The notes under the pieces are model-generated. The model worked only from the letters and a program-made list of their open reading frames with translations, was not told the DNA's origin and did not search any database. This document shows, one piece after another, positions 17,346 through 24,861 of a stretch of 35,993 nucleotides of DNA. The first letter of the stretch is position 1, and each line of letters begins with the position of its first letter. Source of the DNA: Candidatus Angelobacter sp. (GTDB taxonomy: Bacteria; Acidobacteriota; Terriglobia; Terriglobales; Acidobacteriaceae); contig JAOAPH010000098.1 of the NCBI GenBank assembly GCA_025462835.1, positions 1-35,993 on the forward strand, in the 5' to 3' direction. The position numbers and the translations under genes were made by a program.

Positions 17346-19727
17346 TTGAGCAAGAGACTGGCAAAGAAAGCTACCAGCCGGGCCCCTGGGTCGAGTGCGC
17401 AAGGTCGCAAGAATCGCGACGAACGGCGCATTGAGAACCTGGTGGCAATGGCGTTGGAACTGGGAAGTTCGCTCAGCTTGCCGGAGCTGGTTCAAGCGCT
17501 TGCAGTTCGCGCAGGCAGCATGTTTGGAGCGCGCGCAACCGCAGTAGCGCTCGCACATGGTGATTCTGTTGAAACCATCATGCTGCACGAACAAGGATCC
17601 AAGCCAAGCCGCTATCTTCAATCTCGACTCACCCAATTCCTTACAACCTTCGCAGCGACAATGCACGATCCAATCTGCGCTGTTTCTGGCGAAGACCTTC
17701 TAGGTGAATTACACGCACTGGTGCAATGGAAGAGCGCGACCATCGCCCGCCTTACGGGAACAGACGGGGAATTGCTTGGCCTTCTTTGTATCGCTGATCC
17801 GGAGCCGGAGATTGCCGGCGACGACCTTCGCCTGCTTCAGGCGTTCGTGCGCCATGCATCTATGTCGCTGGAGAATTCGCGGCTGTTTTCCCGGATCACG
17901 CAAGCCAGCAAGCAATGGGCAGAGATATTCGATTCACTCACTGACTTCGTAGTGGTCCACGACGACGAGCACCGGGTGATGCGCGCGAACCGCACGCTTG
18001 CGGAATTTATTGGCGCGCGCCCCGCCGAACTCATCGGCATCCATATGCGCGACCTGCTCGCGAAAGGCGACCGTATGGGGATGCAGCCCTGTCCTTTCTG
18101 CTTACCAGACATGGACAACGACGAATTTGTTCATCCAGTACTTGATCGTGTCTACCTGCTTTCGACGTCGCGCGTTCACGGCGCCCTCGACGAGGGCTTG
18201 CAGACTGTCCACGTCTTGAAGGACATCACGGACCGCAGGGAAGCCGAGCGCCGATATCGGGAGTTGTTTGACAATGTGCAGGAAGGTGTTTTCTTCTCTT
18301 CGCCTGAAGGGCGCTTCATTGAAGTCAATGATGAGCTGGTAAGCATGCTGGGCTATGCGAGCAAAGAAGAACTGCTCAAGATCGATATCGCAAAGCAACT
18401 GTATCTCTCTCCGCAAGAACGCGAGCAAGGCTACGAAACGCTGAATCCGCTGGAAGAACTTCGCCACCATGAGGCCTCATTCAGGCGGAAAGACGGCACC
18501 CTCATCCAAACGCTGGTGAATGCCTTCGCGGTAAAAGACGCAAAAGATAAAGTTATCCAATATCGCGGGATGATCCTGGACATCACTGACACCAAGAAAT
18601 TCCAATTGCAGTTGCAGCGCGAGCGCGATTTCAATATCCAGATCTTGAACAACACGCAAAGCATGATCCTGGTGGCCGATACTGCCGGGCTCATCAGCTA
18701 CGCCAATCGTCGTTGCTATGAGGCCGGAGGTTATGGCCAGCGTGATTTAGTCGGACACAAACTCGCGGAACTTGTCTCGATCGGAGATCGTCCCACGTGG
18801 GATTCGGCTTTTGATGTCGCCTTGCTGGGTGATCCGGTTGACAACCTTGAAGTGCAGATCATCCGCGGAGCCGGGCTGGTCGGCACGTTTTCAGTGAACA
18901 TGAGTCCCATGCGCGGTGGTCAGGAAGTGGTCAATAGCGTTGTCGTGGTGATGACGGACATCACTGAAGTAGCCAATATCCAAGCCAAGCTGATGAATAC
19001 CGAGAAACTCGCTGCGGTAGGACAACTTGTTTCCGGCGTCGCGCACGAAGTAAATAATCCGCTGACTGCAATCATGGGATTCGCCGACCTCATGCTTGAG
19101 AACCCGACGCTTCCCGACGGCGTCCATCAGGATTTGCGCGTGATCATGCAGGAAGCGCAACGAACAAAAGAGATAGTCCAGAATCTTCTCAGCTTTGCCC
19201 GCCAGATGCCTCCGCAACGCGAACCGGTGGACCTGAATGCCGTTCTCCGCCGGACCATCGCATTGCGCTCCTACGATTTTTCCAGTCACGGCGTCGATAT
19301 TATTGAACGGCTGGAAGAGCCGCTGCCGCACATCATCGGCGACGCTCACCAGTTGCAACAGGTTTTCCTCAACATTCTGAACAACGCCTATGACGCTGTC
19401 CGCGAGACAGCCCGTCGTGGCCGCATTGAGATCACCACCACGCGCGAGAATGACGTTGTTCACGTTGGCTTCAAAGATAACGGTCCTGGAATCGTCAACT
19501 CGGAACGCATCTTCGATCCCTTCTTCACCACGAAAGATGTAGGCAAAGGAACCGGATTGGGACTGAGTATCTGCTATGGCATCGTTCACGCGCACGGCGG
19601 AGAGATCATATGCCAGAACAATGCAGGATCTCCGGGCGCCTCTTTTTGCGTGAAGCTGCCCATGATCCCAGAAATTTATCGCAATGTTCCCGAGTCCCGT
19701 TCCAAAGCTCGCGAAAAAGGGAGATGA
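17346..19727 (+). CDS. Cytoplasmic GAF-PAS-PAS-PAS sensor histidine kinase
   Basis: This 793-aa kinase has no membrane helix, so it senses an internal signal. In order: GAF-like domain (about 29-180), PAS1 (190-298), PAS2 (303-415), PAS3 (430-545), HisKA helices with H567 in SGVAHEVNNPLTAI, and an ATPase domain with N box ILNNAYDAV (677-685), DNGPGI (711-716) and GTGLGLSICYGI (735-746). PAS1 contains a CPFC pair (C249, C252), which could bind a metal or respond to redox state. The start is TTG at 17346, supported by AAGGA six bases upstream. The H-box is NtrB-like, and the gene is followed by a receiver and an NtrC-type activator, so it is the likely phosphodonor for both. Confidence 0.93.
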   Translation: MSKRLAKKATSRAPGSSAQGRKNRDERRIENLVAMALELGSSLSLPELVQALAVRAGSMFGARATAVALAHGDSVETIMLHEQGSKPSRYLQSRLTQFLTTFAATMHDPICAVSGEDLLGELHALVQWKSATIARLTGTDGELLGLLCIADPEPEIAGDDLRLLQAFVRHASMSLENSRLFSRITQASKQWAEIFDSLTDFVVVHDDEHRVMRANRTLAEFIGARPAELIGIHMRDLLAKGDRMGMQPCPFCLPDMDNDEFVHPVLDRVYLLSTSRVHGALDEGLQTVHVLKDITDRREAERRYRELFDNVQEGVFFSSPEGRFIEVNDELVSMLGYASKEELLKIDIAKQLYLSPQEREQGYETLNPLEELRHHEASFRRKDGTLIQTLVNAFAVKDAKDKVIQYRGMILDITDTKKFQLQLQRERDFNIQILNNTQSMILVADTAGLISYANRRCYEAGGYGQRDLVGHKLAELVSIGDRPTWDSAFDVALLGDPVDNLEVQIIRGAGLVGTFSVNMSPMRGGQEVVNSVVVVMTDITEVANIQAKLMNTEKLAAVGQLVSGVAHEVNNPLTAIMGFADLMLENPTLPDGVHQDLRVIMQEAQRTKEIVQNLLSFARQMPPQREPVDLNAVLRRTIALRSYDFSSHGVDIIERLEEPLPHIIGDAHQLQQVFLNILNNAYDAVRETARRGRIEITTTRENDVVHVGFKDNGPGIVNSERIFDPFFTTKDVGKGTGLGLSICYGIVHAHGGEIICQNNAGSPGASFCVKLPMIPEIYRNVPESRSKAREKGR

Positions 19728-19745
19728 AGGAACAACAGTTAACCA

Positions 19746-20144
19746 ATGACGGCCTCCCCTAAAAGTGCTTTTGCTGTTTTGCCGTTGCTAGTCATAGAGG
19801 ACGAGGTCTCCGTGCAGTCGTTTCTGCGCGCTGCGCTGGAGCGCAATGGATTTCAACTGGAGATCGCTGCTTCCGGAGCGGAAGGACTCGAATTGTTGAA
19901 ACTGAAAAATTACTCGGGGGTGATCTCCGATATGCGTACTCCCGGAGGGGTGAATGGCGCGGACGTTCACGCATGGATCTCCGCCAATCGTCCGGAACTG
20001 GCTTCGCGCATGCTCTTCATCACCGGCGACATCGTGAATGAGGAGACGGCAAAGATATTGCAGAGCACCGGAATCCCCTGTATCGAGAAGCCTTTTCGCG
20101 TGCAGGAGTTGATCAGCGCCGTGAATAAGGTCTTAGGTGAGTAG
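19746..20144 (+). CDS. Single-domain response regulator
   Basis: This 132-aa protein is a receiver only. The conserved residues are E18/D19 (LLVIEDE), phosphoacceptor D62 (GVISDMRTPGG), T93 and K115 (IEKPF). The MRTPGGVNG loop is of the type often found in receivers attached to NtrB-like hybrid kinases, so this may be a detached receiver of the preceding kinase acting as phosphate sink or relay. It begins 18 nt after the kinase stop and ends 2 nt before the NtrC-type gene, clearly in one operon. No output domain. Confidence 0.9.
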   Translation: MTASPKSAFAVLPLLVIEDEVSVQSFLRAALERNGFQLEIAASGAEGLELLKLKNYSGVISDMRTPGGVNGADVHAWISANRPELASRMLFITGDIVNEETAKILQSTGIPCIEKPFRVQELISAVNKVLGE

Positions 20145-20146
20145 TC

Positions 20147-21538
20147 ATGGATGAGATGAAAATGCGATTTCTGATCGTTGATGATGACAAGAACATTCGG
20201 CGGCTTTGCGTCACCATCGGTTCATCGCTGGGCTTTGAGTGCGTGGAAGCCGAAAGTGCTGAAGCCGCGCTGAATGATATCGACCTTCATTCTCCTGACA
20301 TCATCCTTGCCGACCTGATGATGCCAAACATGACCGGCATCGATTTTCTGGAGCAGGTAAAGAAGCTTCTGCCCCGGACGGAAGTTGCCATCATGACCGG
20401 ACACGGCAGCATAGAATCTGCCGTCCGCGCCATGAAGATGGGCGCATACGATTTCATCACAAAGCCTTTCCGCATCGACGAACTCAAGCTGCTCTTGCAG
20501 CGCATGGAAGAGAAAGTCCAACTGGTCGCCGAGAACCAATTCCTTCGCGAGCGTGTCAGCGCCGAGATGGAGCTGAACGGCATCATCGGCTCCTCGGCAA
20601 AAATTCAGGACGTGCTGCGCATGGTCGCGCGCCTCAAGGACACGCGCACTCCGGTCTTGATCACTGGTGAGAGCGGCACAGGAAAAGAATTGGTCGCCCG
20701 CGCAGTCCACTATCATGGCGCGTTAGCGAAACGGCCGTTTGTCGCCGTCGATTGCGGTTCCTTGGTGCCGACGCTGATTGAAAGCGAATTGTTCGGTTAC
20801 GAGAAAGGTGCATTCACGGGCGCGATGCGTTCCAAAGAGGGCCTCTTTCAGGCCGCGAGCGGCGGCACTATATTCCTGGACGAGATCGGCGAACTCCCGC
20901 TGGAGATGCAAGCCAAGCTTCTGCGCGTTCTTCAAGAGAAGGAAGTTCGCCCCGTCGGAAGCAACAACAAGGTCAAGGTTGATGTCCGCGTCATCGCCGC
21001 CACCAACCGCGATTTAGAAACCGCATATCGCGACGGCGATTTCCGCAAAGATCTGTTCTTTCGCCTGAACGTTGTGACCATCCATATGCCGTCCTTGCGC
21101 GAGCGCAAGTCTGACATTCCCACGCTGGTGCATTGGTTTCTGGATAAGTACGCCCCGAAACAGATGGTTCAGGTATCCAGTGAGGCCATGAAATGCATGT
21201 TGAATTACGAATGGCCGGGAAACGTCCGCGAATTGGAGAACTGTATCGAGCGAGCCGTCGCCCTGGGCACGGACAATCTCCTCGAGGTCGCCGATCTGCC
21301 GCCTGCAATGCACTTAGGTCGAGAACGTCAAACCGGAGTTACAGACACACAACTCTCAGGCAGCGATCTTGAAGAGTTGGAGAAAGCGACCATCCAGCGG
21401 GTCTTCGAGCAAGTCCGCGGTGACAAAGCTCTTGCCGGGAAGATGCTGGGCATTAGCCGTGCCACGTTATATCGCAAACTGAAGCGCTACAGGATTGGGG
21501 AAAGTGCTGAACGGGCGATGACGGTTGCGGTTTCTTGA
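20147..21538 (+). CDS. NtrC-family sigma-54-dependent transcriptional activator
   Basis: This 463-aa bacterial enhancer-binding protein has a receiver (7-120; D12/D13, phosphoacceptor D56, T84, K106), an AAA+ sigma-54 interaction domain with Walker A GESGTGKE (174-181), an intact GAFTGA loop (221-226), Walker B TIFLDEIG (241-248) and the usual WPGNVRELEN (356-365), and a C-terminal Fis-type helix-turn-helix (about 410-447, ending LGISRATLYRKLKRY). The intact GAFTGA means it can remodel sigma-54 holoenzyme. AGGTGAG precedes the ATG. Candidate targets are the two sigma-54 promoters on either side of this operon, each with a shared dyad upstream. Whether this protein binds those dyads is inference. 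Confidence 0.95.
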   Translation: MDEMKMRFLIVDDDKNIRRLCVTIGSSLGFECVEAESAEAALNDIDLHSPDIILADLMMPNMTGIDFLEQVKKLLPRTEVAIMTGHGSIESAVRAMKMGAYDFITKPFRIDELKLLLQRMEEKVQLVAENQFLRERVSAEMELNGIIGSSAKIQDVLRMVARLKDTRTPVLITGESGTGKELVARAVHYHGALAKRPFVAVDCGSLVPTLIESELFGYEKGAFTGAMRSKEGLFQAASGGTIFLDEIGELPLEMQAKLLRVLQEKEVRPVGSNNKVKVDVRVIAATNRDLETAYRDGDFRKDLFFRLNVVTIHMPSLRERKSDIPTLVHWFLDKYAPKQMVQVSSEAMKCMLNYEWPGNVRELENCIERAVALGTDNLLEVADLPPAMHLGRERQTGVTDTQLSGSDLEELEKATIQRVFEQVRGDKALAGKMLGISRATLYRKLKRYRIGESAERAMTVAVS

Positions 21539-21589
21539 GAATCTAAGTCGCGAACCCCTGCATCAATCCGCCGAAAGCCTTTGCTTTTA

Positions 21590-21616
21590 ATCCGTGTCAT
21601 CCGTGAAATCCGTGGC
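21590..21616. repeat. Three tandem 9-bp units ATCCGTGNN
   Basis: ATCCGTGTC, ATCCGTGAA and ATCCGTGGC follow one another without gaps. Words of this kind recur between genes in many Acidobacteriota and other soil bacteria. Here it lies 50 nt after the NtrC-type gene. Confidence 0.65.
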
Positions 21617-21633
21617 AAAGCTTTGCTTTCCCC

Positions 21634-21658
21634 TGAGACACGCGTCTCACCCTGAGAC
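21634..21658. promoter_or_regulatory. Perfect dyad GTCTCA-N3-TGAGAC plus extra half-site
   Basis: GTCTCACCCTGAGAC (21644-21658) is a perfect 6-bp inverted repeat with a 3-bp centre. A further TGAGAC at 21634-21639, with the same CCC before it, makes a second, degenerate site 19 bp away. The dyad centre is 68 bp upstream of the -24 element at 21719 and about 94 bp before the predicted start of transcription. This is the typical enhancer position for an NtrC-type protein. Confidence 0.6.
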
Positions 21659-21718
21659 AATCGCCTTATCGTGCGCTTTTCGGCGTAATTAAATCAACAA
21701 CATAGCAGTCCATTTCTT

Positions 21719-21734
21719 TGGCTGCACTCTTGCT
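21719..21734 (+). promoter_or_regulatory. Sigma-54 promoter of the three-gene unknown unit
   Basis: TGGCTGCACTCTTGCT matches -24/-12 with GG and GC exactly spaced: TGGC at -24 and TTGCT at -12. Transcription would begin near 21745, leaving about 55 nt before the GTG at 21800. Confidence 0.68.
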
Positions 21735-21799
21735 TAGCACTCATTGGTGCTCTTCGTGTGTGCGATGAGTACCAAGGATTCGGGAAAGAGGGCAGACAA

Positions 21800-22150
21800 G
21801 TGTTCCAGCAAGCCGCAGTCGCAGCGACAATCACAGATTCGCAAATCGAACGACTCGCTCGCTTCTTTCCCAGTGCAATCCGCATAAGCGTTCCTGTGCG
21901 CGTGTGCGCCGCGGGAGCGAACAGCGGTTCCGCCGAGGATACAGTCATCGAATTCGGCACTGCGAACGAAGTCCTATTTAGCTCCGTGCTGCCACTCGAA
22001 TTTGAAGACAAGGTCCGCCTGAAGAGCGCGGACGGTTCGATCGATGCCGAGGCCGACGTTGTGGCGGTGCAATTGAGCAACGGCAAGCTGGCGATTGCTG
22101 CACGCTTTAGCCGCAAAGTCACGAACTGGATAATCAAGGCCAAGTCCTAA
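21800..22150 (+). CDS. Small protein of unknown function, possibly PilZ-like fold
   Basis: This 116-aa protein is not recognised with confidence. It has a helical start (about residues 1-22), then a run of predicted beta strands: IRISVPVRVCAAG, DTVIEFGTANEVLF, KVRLKSADGSIDAEADVVAVQL and KLAIAARF. The layout and the polar turns recall a PilZ-type barrel, but the RxxxR motif that binds c-di-GMP is absent, so if related it has probably lost nucleotide binding. I place the start at GTG 21800 because AAAGAGGG lies 7 nt before it. An in-frame GTG at 21758 has no ribosome binding site and lies only about 13 nt from the predicted transcription start. First gene of the unit behind the sigma-54 promoter. 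Confidence 0.62.
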   Translation: MFQQAAVAATITDSQIERLARFFPSAIRISVPVRVCAAGANSGSAEDTVIEFGTANEVLFSSVLPLEFEDKVRLKSADGSIDAEADVVAVQLSNGKLAIAARFSRKVTNWIIKAKS

Positions 22151-22207
22151 TCGGCTGTTTCGGGAAATGAAGTTGACGAAAGTGAAGTAGAAAGCTGGGG
22201 AATGAAG

Positions 22208-23656
22208 ATGAGTACTGCGGTGGTCAATCTTTCCGAAGTCGCCCTGAAGTGGCGCAACGCGCGCCGCATCTATCCGGTGTATTCGGAACTCAACCGGCTG
22301 TTCGACTTAGGCGTTGGCCCCTGCCGCGAGCTTGAAAGTCCCATCAACCGCTCTGAGCCGGAAGTGATGGAGAGCATCCGTGAATGGTTCAACCAGATGG
22401 ACAACAAAGTCCAGGTCTTCCAGTTGCGCCAATTGCTCCAGACCACTCATTTGGCGACGGAAGAAAATCTTCACGCACTGCTTGCGCGCCATCTCGGCAA
22501 AACGGAAAAGCCGGTTTCACTGCGCGACAAAGTCGATTATCTTTTCGTCCAGTATTACGCGCACTGCGCTCCCCACGATTCTCACAACACCCAGATTGAT
22601 TTCGACCACGTGGCTGAAATACTGCATCCAGTGGTTGGCGATGTCTCTCCGTTGCTACCGTCGTTTTGCGATACGTTCGATTCAACTTTGCAGGAACTCG
22701 ATGAATGTTCGAGCCTCGGCGATCTCTTGCAACGCAAGATCGTGGAGAAGGCGCGCGCGATCAAGGACGAAGCCGGCGATAAGTACTTTATGCCGTCGGT
22801 ATTGGTCGCCTTCACGCGGTTCAATTTCTTGATGCGGCTCGGCTTCTTCCGGTTGATGCACGCCGACTTGCACGCGATCCGATTTGCGATTCACCAGATG
22901 GAAGCGCGCGGGCAAACGTCTTGCGATTGCACTTCCGTCGAACTCAGCGAGCAGGAACCGCTGATCCATTTGCGCGAGACATGTCACGACTGGAAAAAAC
23001 CTTTTCGCGCCGCCTATTCGGCTGGAAACAGCTTTGCGCATCTGGTGAAGATCCGCGCGGCAGTCGAAACTGCAATGGCCAAGCCTCTGCCCGTTGTCAT
23101 CCTGGAAGAACCGCCAGTAGACACCGTGGTCGAAGAAGCTGCGCCGGTTGCAGAACCCGATGCGCCAATCGAGGTTGCCGTCGTTGAAGAAGTAGCGGCA
23201 ACCGTACAGGCACCCGCACCAGTGGCTCCGGCAGTCGTCGCGGAACCCGAGGTCGTTGCGCTTGATCTTGACTCATGCCTCGAACAGATTGCCGAGCAGT
23301 TGATCGCGGTCACGGGAAAGTCCGCGTCCGTCTCCACAGTGCTCATGGGCGGGACAAAGATCCTGCTTGCCTCTTGGGAGGTGGCTGCATTCGTGCGCGG
23401 GGGCGATGACGCTTCCGACGCGCTGCAGCGTGCCGTGGCCGCACGCGCCATCGTGAACTTAGCGGTCGAACGCAAGAAGCGCGATGAGACTGTGGACATG
23501 GGTCTCGCAATTTCATTGGCGCACGCCGAGGCTTCGCAGATTCAGGAGCGCATTGCCGAAGCCAAAGACAAGAAGAATATCGATGCAGCTGTAAATCTCG
23601 CCGCGACAGCCAAGCGCCTGTTAAGCGCGTTGGATGAAGCGGAAAAAGCCAGGTAG
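22208..23656 (+). CDS. Large helical protein of unknown function
   Basis: This 482-aa soluble protein is unrecognised. Residues 1-285 look like one mostly helical domain with many aromatic residues and a short cysteine cluster (CDCTS near residue 238). A Pro/Ala/Val/Glu-rich flexible linker follows (about 288-348). The last 130 residues are again helical (from LDLDSCLEQIAEQLIAV), ending in a charged coiled-coil-like tail. No signal peptide or membrane helix. The frame has ATGs at 22202 and 22208; I prefer 22208, since GGGGA ends 6 nt before it and is too close to the first. It lies 57 nt after the small unknown gene and 24 nt before the pseudo-receiver gene. The linker style resembles that of the CheA and receiver proteins downstream, hinting at a scaffold role. 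Confidence 0.7.
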   Translation: MSTAVVNLSEVALKWRNARRIYPVYSELNRLFDLGVGPCRELESPINRSEPEVMESIREWFNQMDNKVQVFQLRQLLQTTHLATEENLHALLARHLGKTEKPVSLRDKVDYLFVQYYAHCAPHDSHNTQIDFDHVAEILHPVVGDVSPLLPSFCDTFDSTLQELDECSSLGDLLQRKIVEKARAIKDEAGDKYFMPSVLVAFTRFNFLMRLGFFRLMHADLHAIRFAIHQMEARGQTSCDCTSVELSEQEPLIHLRETCHDWKKPFRAAYSAGNSFAHLVKIRAAVETAMAKPLPVVILEEPPVDTVVEEAAPVAEPDAPIEVAVVEEVAATVQAPAPVAPAVVAEPEVVALDLDSCLEQIAEQLIAVTGKSASVSTVLMGGTKILLASWEVAAFVRGGDDASDALQRAVAARAIVNLAVERKKRDETVDMGLAISLAHAEASQIQERIAEAKDKKNIDAAVNLAATAKRLLSALDEAEKAR

Positions 23657-23680
23657 GAAAGTACCTCGGAGGACTTCTAG

Positions 23681-24361
23681 GTGAACGAACAAACCGTACT
23701 CTTGATCACAGACGATGCGCAGTTTTCACGCGATATCGTCGGGCGCTGGCAGATGGAACGCGCCGTTCCGGTATTTAGCTTAGTGAGCAGCAACGTGTGG
23801 AACGCATCCCATTCCGCGCCTTGCGACTTGGCGATCGTTGGCGGAATGCGCGATGGGCAGCTCTCGGTGGTCCTCCGGGAACTGGAATCGCTGGGAATCC
23901 CGACAATCTGTGTTGCCAAAGAGTTTGGAATGCATCTATTGCGATCGGAATTCGCGCGCGTGCTAGCCATCCGTCAGCATGATGCCTGGCTGGATTCAGT
24001 AGTCGTCCTCAGCGGGGAAGTCCTGCGGCGCGTTGAAGCTACAGCCCGCGCAAAACGTGCCGAAGCCGCGGCCCACGCAAGCACATGCAACGCCGCGCTG
24101 GGAAAATACATGCTCGACGCCCGCCACGGATTCAACAACGCATTGACTTCAGTCCTAGGTAACGCCGAACTGCTACTGCTCGAGCCGGCAGAACTACCCG
24201 AGCGAATGCGCGAACAGATTGACACCATTCACAATATGGCACTGCGGCTCCATGAAATGATGCAGCGTTTTTCGTCGTTGGAATCGGAAATGTACTTCAC
24301 GGAACGCGAGTCTCAGAGTGAGAACAAGGGGGCGCCTCAGGCTTACCTATCAGGTACCTAA
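23681..24361 (+). CDS. Pseudo-receiver fused to a histidine-kinase H-box, no ATPase domain
   Basis: This 226-aa protein has two parts. Residues 5-120 follow the receiver pattern (LLITDDAQFSRDI keeps D11/D12), but the phosphoacceptor position reads AIVGGMRDG, with Gly (about G54) instead of Asp, so it cannot be phosphorylated normally. Residues 125-205 look like a kinase dimerisation helix pair with the H-box RHGFNNALTSVLGNAELLL (H149, N152, N153). The protein then ends without any ATP-binding domain. It could be a histidine phosphotransfer protein, a decoy dimerisation partner, or a remnant. The GTG start has GGAGG about 10 nt upstream. It ends the unit driven from 21719, and its stop lies inside a terminator stem. 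Confidence 0.75.
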   Translation: MNEQTVLLITDDAQFSRDIVGRWQMERAVPVFSLVSSNVWNASHSAPCDLAIVGGMRDGQLSVVLRELESLGIPTICVAKEFGMHLLRSEFARVLAIRQHDAWLDSVVVLSGEVLRRVEATARAKRAEAAAHASTCNAALGKYMLDARHGFNNALTSVLGNAELLLLEPAELPERMREQIDTIHNMALRLHEMMQRFSSLESEMYFTERESQSENKGAPQAYLSGT

Positions 24362-24370
24362 GCCTTTTCT
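24339..24370 (+). terminator. Terminator containing the stop codon of the preceding gene
   Basis: AGGCTTA (24339-24345) pairs with TAAGCCT (24359-24365); an inner ACCT/AGGT pair extends the stem. TTTTCT follows. It closes the three-gene unit and separates it from the second chemosensory operon. Confidence 0.72.
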
Positions 24371-24485
24371 TGGGCATTACTTAGGTGAACTGGGTGGTAA
24401 GCTTTATCCCGACGTATGTTCCTCGTGGAACACTGTGGAATTCCCTCAGGAAGATGCTGTGGTTGGCGGGAACAGATAGAACTGC

Positions 24486-24848
24486 ATGACTAAGAAAATT
24501 TTGATTTGCGACGATTCGATCGCCGAGGTCAGGCTCATACAGTCTGTACTCGACAAGGCGGGATATTGGTCGGTGGTGACGAATGATCCCACGCAGATCG
24601 AGCGCACGATCGATATCGAACGGCCGAATTTGATTCTGTTAGATGTGGTCATGCCGCAACGAAATGGTTTCCAAGTGTGTCGCGATTTAAAAGGAAACGC
24701 TGAGTACAGCCGCATCCCTCTCGTAGTGGTGAGTTCGAAGGACCAGGAGAGCGACAAGTTTTGGGCAAAAGAGCAGGGCGCCGACGGATATGTAGTGAAA
24801 CCGTTCACACCGGAGCAACTGCTGGGCGCGATCCAAAGGTTCGTCTAA
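24486..24848 (+). CDS. PilG-like single-domain response regulator
   Basis: This 120-aa receiver has ILICDDS (D9/D10), phosphoacceptor D53 in LILLDVVMP, S84 and K103 (VVKPF). Phrases such as VVMPQRNGFQVCRDLK and YSRIPLVVVSSK are characteristic of PilG/PilH-type regulators of twitching systems. It has no output domain. It is the first gene of the second chemosensory operon, 14 nt before a CheW gene, the same order as pilG-pilI in Pil-Chp clusters. The ATG lacks a strong ribosome binding site. Alternative: an ordinary CheY of a non-pilus pathway. Confidence 0.88.
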   Translation: MTKKILICDDSIAEVRLIQSVLDKAGYWSVVTNDPTQIERTIDIERPNLILLDVVMPQRNGFQVCRDLKGNAEYSRIPLVVVSSKDQESDKFWAKEQGADGYVVKPFTPEQLLGAIQRFV

Positions 24849-24861
24849 AACGCAGAAGAAA

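Noticed and set aside
21613..21629. TGGCAAAGCTTTGCTTT as a sigma-54 promoter
   Set aside because: The spacer is one base short (N4), while the sequence at 21719 has correct spacing and lies downstream of the dyads.
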